A DNA stretch of 64,000 bases from Hymenobacter mellowenesis. GTDB lineage: Bacteria > Bacteroidota > Bacteroidia > Cytophagales > Hymenobacteraceae. The DNA is taken from positions 124,001-188,000 of the forward strand of contig NZ_JAUQSX010000007.1 of NCBI RefSeq assembly GCF_030581005.1, read 5' to 3'. Positions 49,092 to 57,673 of the stretch are shown here, piece after piece. The notes under the pieces were generated by a model, which saw nothing but the letters and a program-made list of their open reading frames with translations, was not told the origin of the DNA and searched no databases. The stretch's first letter is position 1. Every line of letters begins with the position of its first letter. The translations under genes were made by a program, and so were the position numbers.

Positions 49092-49130
49092 GGGGGTACC
49101 GCTGCCTGATGGTGACGGTACCCCTTTTTA
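49092..49130 (+). terminator. Intrinsic terminator after the abundant virion gene
   Basis: GGGGTACCG pairs with CGGTACCCC, followed by five T. It begins 23 bases past the stop and just before a promoter. Confidence 0.93.
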
Positions 49131-49134
49131 GTGC

Positions 49135-49142
49135 TACCTTTG
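49135..49142 (+). promoter_or_regulatory. Promoter -7 element after the terminator
   Basis: TACCTTTG is an exact TAnnTTTG match, 23 bases before the next ATG. No clear TTG lies at 19-21 bases upstream, where the terminator stem sits. The placement after a terminator supports a new transcript. Confidence 0.55.
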
Positions 49143-49164
49143 TATGGTATAATCCTATTTAGGT

Positions 49165-49392
49165 ATGCCACCCACTACTACCACCTTCCAAGCCGGGGAT
49201 TTGGCCCTCAGGAAGGTTAAGACAGCCAATGGTCCTTGGATTCCGGGCCAACCTTTTGAATTACGGGACAGGACCATGATTGTGGAAATAATCCATCAAT
49301 CCCACTTTGGCTATTACCTGGTAGAACACCCGGGAGGGGCTGAAGAATTGGTACCCCCGGAAACTCTCATCAAACTCACCCACCCCTACTAA
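49165..49392 (+). CDS. Small phage protein, unknown
   Basis: The protein has 75 residues. FQAGDLALRKVKTANGPWIP and YYLVEHPGGAEELVP suggest a small beta-barrel (SH3-like). It is the first gene after the promoter. TAATG couples it to the next. No family is recognised. Confidence 0.57.
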   Translation: MPPTTTTFQAGDLALRKVKTANGPWIPGQPFELRDRTMIVEIIHQSHFGYYLVEHPGGAEELVPPETLIKLTHPY

Positions 49393-50069
49393 TGGCCACA
49401 CTTCAGGAAATCATCAGCACACTGGAAGGTCTAAGGGCTGGAAGACAGACTGATGAGCAGGTGTTTACCCCAAGTGAGTGGAAGTTCCTGGTAGACATGT
49501 GGAGGTCCAAGCTCCTGAGACAGGAAGCCAGTGATGGGAAACGGTTGGTGGGTACTGTCCACTCCCAGACCATTACCATTCCCCTGACCCGGAATCCGTC
49601 TACTCTTCCCTTCCCCATGAAGGGGCAAACCATTGGGTATCAGTCCACCAAGAAAGTACCCACCCTTCTACATACCAGGTGGGGCAACAAACCCTCCTTT
49701 GTGGGCTCCAATCCCATTCTTCCCAGTGCCCAACACTCCAGTCTGGAAACCATCCGGTACCAGTTGGCAGCCCTGATGACAGGGAATAGTGACAGGTACA
49801 TCCTCCATGAACAGGACTTCTACTATTACTCTTCCCAAGGTCTGGAATCCATCTCCCTCACCGGAGTCTTTGAGGACCCCTATGAAGTGGAAGTATTCAT
49901 GGGCCGGGACAATCCCTTTGACCCTTACGGCTTCCAGTACCCACTTTCGACAACTCACCTCGATGGTCTATACCGTGGACTGGCTGACACTGAACTAAGG
50001 ATACTGAAAGCCTCCATTCCTGACCTAACCAATGATGGACATGAACCAGACCCCAGAACAGGGAAATAA
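49392..50069 (+). CDS. Phage protein, unknown
   Basis: The protein has 225 residues. A helical N-terminus (LQEIISTLEGLRAGRQTDEQ) is followed by a mixed domain. No family is recognised. It is part of the 49-52 kb operon. Confidence 0.58.
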   Translation: MATLQEIISTLEGLRAGRQTDEQVFTPSEWKFLVDMWRSKLLRQEASDGKRLVGTVHSQTITIPLTRNPSTLPFPMKGQTIGYQSTKKVPTLLHTRWGNKPSFVGSNPILPSAQHSSLETIRYQLAALMTGNSDRYILHEQDFYYYSSQGLESISLTGVFEDPYEVEVFMGRDNPFDPYGFQYPLSTTHLDGLYRGLADTELRILKASIPDLTNDGHEPDPRTGK

Positions 50070-50070
50070 G

Positions 50071-50205
50071 ATGACCCCTGCTGAATTCTACGAGAAGTAC
50101 TGGACCATACATGGGAAAAAACCCACTCTTCGGGACAGTGACAGATTCCTGTTTAACCTCTTCGAGGAAGCCCAGAAAGCAGGGAAAAAGATTGTACACC
50201 TCTAA
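50071..50205 (+). CDS. 44-residue phage protein
   Basis: The frame MTPAEFYEKYWTIHGKKPTL plus 24 residues is helical and basic, similar in style to terminal-helix adaptor peptides. It starts one base after the previous stop. No family is recognised. Confidence 0.55.
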   Translation: MTPAEFYEKYWTIHGKKPTLRDSDRFLFNLFEEAQKAGKKIVHL

Positions 50206-50223
50206 TCTATCCTACCCAACAAC

Positions 50224-50424
50224 ATGGAAGAAACCACCATTACCTTATATACCAGTCACAAACCGGACACCACCATTACCTACACCACTTCCCTCACCAT
50301 TGGAAAGGATGGGATAGGCTTCCTGGAGGATGAGTATTGGAACCAATCTGTCACCCTCAGTAAGGAAGAGTTGGAAAAGCTCTACCAAGGTCTTCACCAG
50401 TACTTTAATTCCACAGGGAAGTAA
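50224..50424 (+). CDS. Small beta-rich phage protein
   Basis: The protein has 66 residues. TTITLYTSHKPDTTITYTTS suggests paired beta strands, then a helix (SKEELEKLYQGLHQYF). No family is recognised. Confidence 0.55.
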   Translation: MEETTITLYTSHKPDTTITYTTSLTIGKDGIGFLEDEYWNQSVTLSKEELEKLYQGLHQYFNSTGK

Positions 50425-50425
50425 G

Positions 50426-50887
50426 ATGCGAGTAAACATCGGAGAACACAACCTGGACAAGTCCTACGTCTTCTACCTCACCGAGACCCGGAAGAGTGGA
50501 GAGCTGGTGGTGAAGGACCCCTTGACCTGTAAGGAATACAAGGCCATCTGTCACCACTACCTCAAGCTCATGGCCCAGGCCCTGCTGGACGGGAAGGTGG
50601 TCAACCTGGGGGCTTACCTCGGGGAATTGCAGGTGAGCAAGAAACCCATCAACCTGGATAACCTGCCCTTTGACTACGGGGAATTCCATAGGACAGGGCT
50701 CAAGATTAAGCTCCTGAATGAACACACGGATGGGTTCCGGATGAGGTTCCTGTGGAGGAAGAAGAAGTGCCTGGTGAAGGGGAAAAGGCCTTACTGCTTC
50801 CAACCTTCCCGGGGACTGAGTAGAGCCCTGGCCCAAACCCTGAAGGCTACCCCCAATTCCCATACCCAGTATTCCCAAGTCCATTGA
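50426..50887 (+). CDS. Conserved late protein of crAss-like phages
   Basis: The protein has 153 residues from the ATG at 50426. YVFYLTETRKSGELVVKDPL, AQALLDGKVVNLGAYLGELQ, NEHTDGFRMRFLWRKKK and YCFQPSRGLSRALA form an order of motifs I recall from a conserved late gene of crAss-like and related phages. It lies just before the ring protein. The role is unknown. Confidence 0.62.
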   Translation: MRVNIGEHNLDKSYVFYLTETRKSGELVVKDPLTCKEYKAICHHYLKLMAQALLDGKVVNLGAYLGELQVSKKPINLDNLPFDYGEFHRTGLKIKLLNEHTDGFRMRFLWRKKKCLVKGKRPYCFQPSRGLSRALAQTLKATPNSHTQYSQVH

Positions 50888-50976
50888 GCCTTCCCATTCA
50901 CCTCACGGAAGCTGACCTCATCTGGGCCTGGCTCCAGACCAAACCCTTCACCCTTCCCCAAATTCCTACCAAGTGA
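50884..50976 (+). CDS. 30-residue coupled micro-ORF
   Basis: A TTG-started frame (LSLPIHLTEADLIWAWLQTK plus ten) overlaps the previous stop (TTGA) and the next start (GTGA). Coupling at both ends is the only evidence that it is translated. Confidence 0.35.
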   Translation: MSLPIHLTEADLIWAWLQTKPFTLPQIPTK

Positions 50977-51137
50977 AATTGGTCAAACTTCGGGACATCC
51001 CTAAATGGGACTCCACCCATCACCCTCACTATATAGTAGGGTGTGACCCTGTGGGAAATTACCTCACTGATTCTAAAGGAAAGGTCATCATCTCCAAGTG
51101 GAATGAGGATAAACAGCAATACATTCCCCTCACATGA
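50973..51137 (+). CDS. 54-residue phage protein
   Basis: A GTG-started frame (KLVKLRDIPKWDSTHHPHYI ...) ends with ATGA overlap on the ring-protein gene. It is beta-rich (GNYLTDSKGKVIISKW). No family is recognised. Confidence 0.5.
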   Translation: MKLVKLRDIPKWDSTHHPHYIVGCDPVGNYLTDSKGKVIISKWNEDKQQYIPLT

Positions 51138-51763
51138 TAAACGGCCACATTAGTCTGGACCAAGCCTTCTCAAAAATCCAGCGAGATTTGGACCTGGAGA
51201 CAGTCCCCTACCACGACCTGGTGGAGTGGACCCGGTTTGCCCTTCAGGAAATTGGGGGAAGTGTGGAGAGTGGGCAGTACACCCAGCAGTCGCTGACCCT
51301 TCCCGTGATTGACCATTATGTGGCCCTTCCCGGGGACTTCTTCTGCATGGATGAGTCCAGGTTCATGTCCCCCTACAAGGTGTCCTTAGGGAGCCTAATT
51401 GTGGCCAAGAAGGACGGGGAAGTAACCATCCATTACCTGGCCTTCCCGGTGGATGAAGAGGGCAACCTCCTATTCCCGGATGATACTGCCTACCAGGATG
51501 CCCTGCTGTGGTACTTCATGTCCAAACTGGCCCTCCAAGGGAAGCTCACCAACCGGGAATTCACCTTCGAGTATTGCAACCAGAAGTGGAGCCAGAAGAA
51601 GTGGGAAGCCCGGGGGAATGCCAACATGCCCAACATTCACACGGTACAGGGACAGACCACTGACCGGCTCAACCTGAGGTATGACACCAACCCCCTGGCC
51701 CATGGATTCCGGAACCAGGGGAAGGTCTATAACCGCACTTCCCGGGGTACTACCCGCCGCTAA
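51134..51763 (+). CDS. Ring/tail-stub protein of crAss-like type
   Basis: The protein has 209 residues. PYHDLVEWTRFALQEIG, then LTLPVIDHYVALPGDF, then FMSKLALQGKLTNREFTFEY and NQKWSQKKWEARGNANMPNI follow the order of motifs seen in the ring protein next to the muzzle gene in crAss-like phages. It would connect portal and muzzle in the short tail. Position (two genes before the muzzle-like gene) agrees. Confidence 0.72.
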   Translation: MINGHISLDQAFSKIQRDLDLETVPYHDLVEWTRFALQEIGGSVESGQYTQQSLTLPVIDHYVALPGDFFCMDESRFMSPYKVSLGSLIVAKKDGEVTIHYLAFPVDEEGNLLFPDDTAYQDALLWYFMSKLALQGKLTNREFTFEYCNQKWSQKKWEARGNANMPNIHTVQGQTTDRLNLRYDTNPLAHGFRNQGKVYNRTSRGTTRR

Positions 51764-51764
51764 C

Positions 51765-51944
51765 ATGGAAGTCCATAAGAAACTCCTCACCAGAGGGAAG
51801 GTCCTCTACACCCTAGGGGACATGGAAGTACAGTGGGACCCCAAGCGGGAACACCTCACCATCCAGACAGCCCTCGACCCCCAATCCATCTTCCTACTTC
51901 CCGAGGAGGTGGAAGGTCTCAGGGAAGTACTCAAAGACCTGTAA
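51765..51944 (+). CDS. 59-residue phage protein
   Basis: The start is the ATG at 51765, one base after the ring-protein stop. MEVHKKLLTRGKVLYTLGDM leads into beta strands and a terminal helix (PEEVEGLREVLKDL). No family is recognised. The 80 bases that follow are non-coding. Confidence 0.55.
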   Translation: MEVHKKLLTRGKVLYTLGDMEVQWDPKREHLTIQTALDPQSIFLLPEEVEGLREVLKDL

Positions 51945-52024
51945 CCAATGATGGGTAACCGCAACATAAACCCCTGTTTTGGACCATTATGTTAGGTCTA
52001 CACAACATTACCAACCACCACTAA

Positions 52025-55000
52025 GTGTACCAAGCAGACTTCACCAAAGGGTGGCACTCCGACTTTGACCCCATTGACCAACCTTCCCAGACATACCGGA
52101 GGTTGGTTAACGGCATTCGGGGGTTGGGGGGTACCATTGAGTCCGAACCCGGACAGGAACTCCTCTCCCCCCTTGGAGACCTCAAACTCCTAGGACACTA
52201 CACCCTGGGTCCGGACATTGTCCTCTTCCTCTCGGATGGGACCACCCACCAGGTCACGGTGTTGGATAGCCAGGACCAGTTCCAGAACATACTCAATCAC
52301 CCGGACCTCAACTTCTCCCTGGCCCACCGGATTAGTGTGGAGGGGAAGCTCAACTTCAAGGGGGAACGGGTAGTGTACTTTGCCGATGGGTACAACCCCC
52401 TTCGCTACCTGAACCTGGATTCCCCGCCCACGGTGGACGTAGCCAACAACCTCAAGCTGATGACCTCGGCCTCTCTCCCCATTCCCCAGTGGTTAGAACA
52501 GGTGGAAGGCGGGGGTAGTGTGCCCACGGGGGTGTACCAGGTGGTGGCCCGCCAGCTCACCCGTTCTACCAACCCCACGGGTTTTGGCCTCACCTCGGAA
52601 GTGCTCAGTGTGGTGGACGAGAACCGGGCGGTGGGTAGGGACCAGTACGACGGGGGCCTACCCCAAACCCCCACCACCAAGGCCCTGCAAGTCCGGTTCA
52701 CCAACCTGGACCCCGACTACCCCTTTCTGGAGCCTGTTATCATCACCTACCAGGGCACCGGGAATCAGTTCACGGCCTACACCCTGCCCGTGGTCCAGTT
52801 GAATGGAAGGACGGAGTACACCCTGACTTACCGGGGGGAATCCCAGCACCAGAAAGAGGTCCTATTGGAAGAGTTGGTGAGTCAACCCACCCGCTACACC
52901 TCGGCCCTGACCCTGAGCCAGAAGGATGGGATTCTGGTGGCTTCCAATCTCCAGGCCCAGGGAAGACCCGACTTCTCCTTCCAGACCTTTGCCAATGCGG
53001 TGACCCTGACCTACACCATCACCGAGGTTGTGGTGGGGGACAACTTCCTCGACTACAAGGGGGAGCTTCCCTCGGCCACCCTGCGGGGGTATCGGCGGGG
53101 GGAAACCTACGCCTTTGGTCTCAGTCCCCTTTACCAGGACTATCAGGACACCACGGCCTACCACATCCCCGCTTCCCATTATGTAGGCACGGGAACCCAG
53201 GAATTGGATGAGGTGGGCTACGTGGACCGGGCCAACACCACCACCAAAGCCCTGGGTACTTACCAGTCCACCGATGACTACCCTACCGGGTTTGACTACC
53301 CCACGGGGAAGGTTCGGTACCACGTCATGCCCACCGTGGAACAGGAACCCCTGCTGGTGACCCGGGGTGGGGTGACCTACCTGCGGATTCTGGGGGTGGT
53401 GGCCGACTTTACCAGTGCCCATGCCCTGCTTCCCGCCGATGGGATTCCGGGCCTGACGGGGTTCAACCTGGTCAGGATGAGCCGGACCCCGGAAAACAGC
53501 CGGGTGCTGACCCAGGGAATTGCCCAGCAGCACCTGGACAGGAACACGGACACCGGGCTATCGGGATGGGCAGGCCACGCCCCGGGGCAGAACCAGAACC
53601 CCACCTACCGGGCCAACCTGCTGGGGTTTTTCTCCCCGGAAACCGTCATCCTGGGCCAGGTACCCACCACTGCCCAGTACATCAAAGGGGTGGCCCAGTT
53701 GGCAGGGGACCAGGTAAACGTGGCCCAGAAACGGGACAATGCCTCCACTGGCCTCTATTTTCACCTCTTGTTGGACTACAAGGCCCAGACCGTCTTCCCC
53801 TCGGGGGGTCCCTACTCCGGCACCCTGGTGGCTTCCCTCACCGACCGGGTACCGGCAGGCATTGACCACGAAGCCGGGGTGAGCACCTACGACCTCAAGG
53901 ACGGGAGCCTGACCCTGACCACCACCGAAACCCCGGGCTATGTCCTGCTCAAGACCACCCAGAATCTGTCCTTTAACACCCGACTGTACGGGGACGGGAA
54001 GGCAGAGACCTACTACAAGGTGGAAGCCAATGCCACGGACGGGGTATATGCCAACGGGAACAACGTAGACGGGGCCTCCTACCTGCAAGTGGTGGGGGAC
54101 ACCCAGCGGTTCCTTTACAACCTGACCACGGCCAATCCCGCCCAGTACGGACGGGTGGAAGACGGAACCTACCACCGGGTGGGCACCTGGTCCCTCTCCC
54201 CCACGGCCCTGACCCAATCCTTCTGGGGCGGGGACACCTTCCTCGGGAAGTTTGCCGTGGTGGTCAACCAGCCCTACCTCCAGGTCCTGGCCGATGCCCG
54301 CTCCCTCCAGTACTTCTGGTGCGAGTCCTCGGTCAACGTCAACTACCGCCACTACCTGCGCAGGGTGGGGGAACCCGGGGACGCCGATTACCAAGCGGGC
54401 ACCCTGCCCTGCTACCCCAAGTACCCCAAGCTCTGGGAAGAGGACACCAGCAAACCCCTGGGCCTGCTCAACTACTCCCCGTCCTTGGGCCACCCCACGG
54501 GCTACAACCGGCAGTACTCCTTCGAGGACCAGCTCCTCTCGTACTTCCCCACGGGGCTCACGGAAGAGGAAGTGACCCAATTCCCCAACCGGAGCATCTA
54601 CTCCCAGCAGAGCGTGGAAGGGGAACAGGTGGATGCCTACCGCCAATTCCTGCCCAACGATTACCAGGACGTACCCAAGTCCCACGGGCCCATCACCCAG
54701 ACCTTTGTACTGGGGGGAACCTTTGGCTGGCACACCTCCCGGGGCCTGTGGAAGGGGTTCTTCAACGAACAGGTGTCCCAGGCCGCTTCCAACGGGGAAG
54801 TGTACCTGGGCACGGGCGGGGTGTTCTCCCGACCCCCGGTGTTGGTGGTGGACGGGGAAGGGGGCTATGCCGGGTGCCAGGGGCAGTGGGGCCTGACCAC
54901 ACCCTACGGCCACTTCTTCCCCGACACCCAGCACCGGAAGGTGTGGAAGCTCACCCCCGGGTGGGAATTACAGGACCTGACCAAGCAGGGCATCCGGCAG

Positions 55001-55129
55001 TGGGCCGACACCCACCTGACCCCGGTACCGGACCAGCCCGGCCTGGACTCGGGTTACACCCTGGGCTGGGACTACCACCGGGACCGGCTCCTGCTCACCA
55101 AACTCACCACCCCCGCCCAAACCCCCTAG
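52025..55129 (+). CDS. Muzzle-like tail protein, N-terminal part
   Basis: The protein has 1034 residues from a GTG start. The opening YQADFTKGWHSDFDPIDQPS, followed by TYRRLVNGIR, is characteristic of the muzzle (also called stabilisation) protein that closes the crAss-like tail. The body is beta-rich with repeated Tyr/Gly/Thr strands. Relatives continue into a C-terminal domain, which here is encoded by the next gene one base downstream, so the protein appears split. Confidence 0.75.
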   Translation: MYQADFTKGWHSDFDPIDQPSQTYRRLVNGIRGLGGTIESEPGQELLSPLGDLKLLGHYTLGPDIVLFLSDGTTHQVTVLDSQDQFQNILNHPDLNFSLAHRISVEGKLNFKGERVVYFADGYNPLRYLNLDSPPTVDVANNLKLMTSASLPIPQWLEQVEGGGSVPTGVYQVVARQLTRSTNPTGFGLTSEVLSVVDENRAVGRDQYDGGLPQTPTTKALQVRFTNLDPDYPFLEPVIITYQGTGNQFTAYTLPVVQLNGRTEYTLTYRGESQHQKEVLLEELVSQPTRYTSALTLSQKDGILVASNLQAQGRPDFSFQTFANAVTLTYTITEVVVGDNFLDYKGELPSATLRGYRRGETYAFGLSPLYQDYQDTTAYHIPASHYVGTGTQELDEVGYVDRANTTTKALGTYQSTDDYPTGFDYPTGKVRYHVMPTVEQEPLLVTRGGVTYLRILGVVADFTSAHALLPADGIPGLTGFNLVRMSRTPENSRVLTQGIAQQHLDRNTDTGLSGWAGHAPGQNQNPTYRANLLGFFSPETVILGQVPTTAQYIKGVAQLAGDQVNVAQKRDNASTGLYFHLLLDYKAQTVFPSGGPYSGTLVASLTDRVPAGIDHEAGVSTYDLKDGSLTLTTTETPGYVLLKTTQNLSFNTRLYGDGKAETYYKVEANATDGVYANGNNVDGASYLQVVGDTQRFLYNLTTANPAQYGRVEDGTYHRVGTWSLSPTALTQSFWGGDTFLGKFAVVVNQPYLQVLADARSLQYFWCESSVNVNYRHYLRRVGEPGDADYQAGTLPCYPKYPKLWEEDTSKPLGLLNYSPSLGHPTGYNRQYSFEDQLLSYFPTGLTEEEVTQFPNRSIYSQQSVEGEQVDAYRQFLPNDYQDVPKSHGPITQTFVLGGTFGWHTSRGLWKGFFNEQVSQAASNGEVYLGTGGVFSRPPVLVVDGEGGYAGCQGQWGLTTPYGHFFPDTQHRKVWKLTPGWELQDLTKQGIRQWADTHLTPVPDQPGLDSGYTLGWDYHRDRLLLTKLTTPAQTP

Positions 55130-55130
55130 T

Positions 55131-56021
55131 ATGCCCACCCCCGTCATCACCTCCATCTTCCCTCCCTACGGCCCCGTCCTGACCCCGGTCACCCTCACCG
55201 GCACGGACCTGGACCAGTGCGTGGGGGCGGATGCCGGGGGGTTTGGGGTCATCTTCACCCTGGTCAACCCCACCACCATCACCCTGACCATTCCGGCCAA
55301 CTACGTGAGCGGGGGGATTGTCCTCTACGCTTCCTCTGGGCCCCAACCCGCCTTTCCCTTTACCCTGGCCGATGTGGCTCCCCTGCCCGAACAGGTGGGC
55401 TTCACCCTCTCTTGGCAGCAGGACTTCCAGAGCTGGACCGGGGAACACACCCATACCCCCACCGCCTACCTGGGAAGAGGGAAGGACCTGTACCGGGTGC
55501 AGGAGGACTACCTTCAGAAACAGTCCCGGACCTCTTACCAGCAACCCGACCAGGAACTCACCCTGGAAGTGGTGGCCAACGCCCAACCCTTGCAGGAAAA
55601 GGCCTTTGACACCCTCATCCTCGACCAGCAGGCCCAGTCCCCCACCGTGGGCCTCACCAAACTTCCCTACATCGGGTTCAACCGGGTCAGTGCCCGGACG
55701 GACTTTCAGGCCACGGGAGACCTGGACGTGGTGTACCCGGCCTCCTACGCCGACAAGTGGGCCGTGTACGGGGACAACACCCGGGTAGTGGCCGACTACA
55801 AAAAGGCCCAGCACCACTTGGAATTGCCGGGCAGTGCCACCGTGGACTTGGAACAAGCTCTGGACCTTCCCGCCAACCTGGACCAGGCCCGGACCTTCAA
55901 GCCCCGCCTGAACGGGAAGTACTGCTGGGTGACCCTTACCTGGGACCTGGACACTTCCCCCTCGGACCTCAAGCTGGTCCTCAACACCCTCCGGCTCACC
56001 CACCGGGCCATCCCCCGCTAA
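55131..56021 (+). CDS. IPT/TIG domain fused to a muzzle C-terminal domain
   Basis: The protein has 296 residues. Residues 1-85 (VITSIFPPYGPVLTPVTLTG ...) form an IPT/TIG immunoglobulin-like domain. From about residue 95 the pattern FQSWTGEHTHTPTAYLGRGK, DLYRVQEDYLQKQ and EKAFDTLILDQQ is that of the C-terminal part of crAss-like muzzle proteins. It starts one base after the preceding stop. TIG domains often mediate adhesion, so the fusion could add receptor binding at the tail tip. Confidence 0.68.
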   Translation: MPTPVITSIFPPYGPVLTPVTLTGTDLDQCVGADAGGFGVIFTLVNPTTITLTIPANYVSGGIVLYASSGPQPAFPFTLADVAPLPEQVGFTLSWQQDFQSWTGEHTHTPTAYLGRGKDLYRVQEDYLQKQSRTSYQQPDQELTLEVVANAQPLQEKAFDTLILDQQAQSPTVGLTKLPYIGFNRVSARTDFQATGDLDVVYPASYADKWAVYGDNTRVVADYKKAQHHLELPGSATVDLEQALDLPANLDQARTFKPRLNGKYCWVTLTWDLDTSPSDLKLVLNTLRLTHRAIPR

Positions 56022-56030
56022 CTACACTCC

Positions 56031-57671
56031 ATGAAGAATACCCGTAAACTTCCCCTCCAAAAAGCCGCCAAGGGCCTGCACCAGGTCAGTGTCCCACCCC
56101 CCGGGAACAGTGGGGATGTGCTCAACAGTGCCCTGCAAGGGGGATTGGCCGGTTCCCAGTTTGGACCCATTGGGGGATTCCTCGGGGGCCTGGGTGGGCT
56201 GGGCATGGGCCTGCTCCAGTCTTCCCAACAGGATGCCGCCAACCAACAGGCCCTGAAACGGAACCAGTTTGTGAAGGCCAATGAGCTGGTGGACGGGTAT
56301 GACCCCACCAGTGTCCAACGGGGACAGTATGCCCAGGGGACCGAAGAAGTGGGAAACCACAAGCCCATTGAGGTGGAGAAGGATGAGCTGGTTTTCCGGA
56401 AGGTCGGGGACAAGTTCCGGTTGAAGGCCGACTTCCAGAAAGGCAAATCTCACTCCCAGGGGGGTGAGGAGTACCTGGCCGCCGAGGGTGATGTAATTTT
56501 TCCAGGGAAACAGAGAGGTAAGGTCCTGGCTGCTTACCAGGAAGGGAACCATGCCAAGCTGGAGGGAATGCGGGTGAAGCTGCCCCGAGACACCAACCCC
56601 GAGGGGAAGGCGGCTATGGGGGTGGACGGGACCGACCCTAACAGTGGGATGTACACCGACCCTTACAACAAACGGGGAAAGTACGGACAGTATGGACAGG
56701 CCCTGGACCAGGGGAATTACCTGAGTCCCTTTGACCCGGCTAATCCTTACCAAGGGAATGGAGTACTGGCCTACCAACCCCAGGGGCAACCCAAGCCCAC
56801 CTACTACGCCGAACCCAAGGGTCTCACCCCCATCACCCCTCGGAATTCCCTGGACGGGGGAGTGGGGAACGGTTTCCAGATTCCCTCTTCCCTGGCCCCC
56901 TTGTCGGGTGTTGGGGTAACCAGTCCTTCCACTTCCCCAGCGTCCAACACAGGTCCTGAAACAGCCCTTGGTGGAGAAGGTATGGGGTTGGGGAATGCCC
57001 TCAAGTACGCCTCCGTGGCCAGCAACCTGATTCAGGGGTTCAGTACCCCGGAGAAGGTGCCGGAATCCTACCTTGACCCGGTGTTGAACCAGTACAGTGA
57101 CCGGTCCGCCCCTCAACGCCGGCAGTCCACCATGGTGAGGAATGCCCAGGTAGTCAATGCCCGAAATGCCAGTGGGGGGTCTGTATCCAACCTCAGGTCC
57201 AACCAACAGATTGCGGAGGCCGAGAACTATGGCCGGAGACAAGAGATTGACAACCGGGAACAGGGAAGGGCCGATGACATCCGGGCTTCCAACGTAGGTA
57301 TTGTCAACCAGACCAACTCCATCAATTCCCAGAAGAGGGACCAGTACAACCAGTTGAATGGACAGGCCCGGGCCAATGCTCAGGCTTACAAGGATGCCGC
57401 CTTTGGGCAGTTGTCTTCGCTGGGGAATGCGATGGAACAGGAGGGATACCTTCGTTCACGGGATGCTAAACTGGATGCCCGGGACCAGACTTACCTGAAG
57501 TACCTGAACCAGACCACTCACTACACCACCGATGGGAAGGGTACCGTGGACTGGAATCCCAATGGGGTAGGCTACCAGTCCACTAAGACCCAGGACACCC
57601 AATCCACTACCGTGGACAGCAAGGGGAATACCCGGACCACCACCAAACGTAAACTCAAGAGAAGTCTCTAA
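56031..57671 (+). CDS. Virion/cargo-type protein with HSQGG motif
   Basis: The protein has 546 residues. A Gly-rich hydrophobic stretch (about 36-66, GGFLGGLGGLGMGLL) could cross or perturb a membrane. Next comes IEVEKDELVFRKVGDK ... KGKSHSQGGEEYLAAEGDVIF, a motif set repeated in virion proteins of crAss-like phages. The second half is Asn/Gln-rich and helical. It is probably carried in the capsid or tail and released during infection. Confidence 0.65.
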   Translation: MKNTRKLPLQKAAKGLHQVSVPPPGNSGDVLNSALQGGLAGSQFGPIGGFLGGLGGLGMGLLQSSQQDAANQQALKRNQFVKANELVDGYDPTSVQRGQYAQGTEEVGNHKPIEVEKDELVFRKVGDKFRLKADFQKGKSHSQGGEEYLAAEGDVIFPGKQRGKVLAAYQEGNHAKLEGMRVKLPRDTNPEGKAAMGVDGTDPNSGMYTDPYNKRGKYGQYGQALDQGNYLSPFDPANPYQGNGVLAYQPQGQPKPTYYAEPKGLTPITPRNSLDGGVGNGFQIPSSLAPLSGVGVTSPSTSPASNTGPETALGGEGMGLGNALKYASVASNLIQGFSTPEKVPESYLDPVLNQYSDRSAPQRRQSTMVRNAQVVNARNASGGSVSNLRSNQQIAEAENYGRRQEIDNREQGRADDIRASNVGIVNQTNSINSQKRDQYNQLNGQARANAQAYKDAAFGQLSSLGNAMEQEGYLRSRDAKLDARDQTYLKYLNQTTHYTTDGKGTVDWNPNGVGYQSTKTQDTQSTTVDSKGNTRTTTKRKLKRSL

Positions 57672-57673
57672 CC

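Noticed and set aside
53558..54934. A 458-codon minus-strand frame opposite the muzzle-like gene
   Set aside because: The composition is Gly/Val/Pro-rich shadow sequence. The plus-strand frame is continuous and has family motifs.
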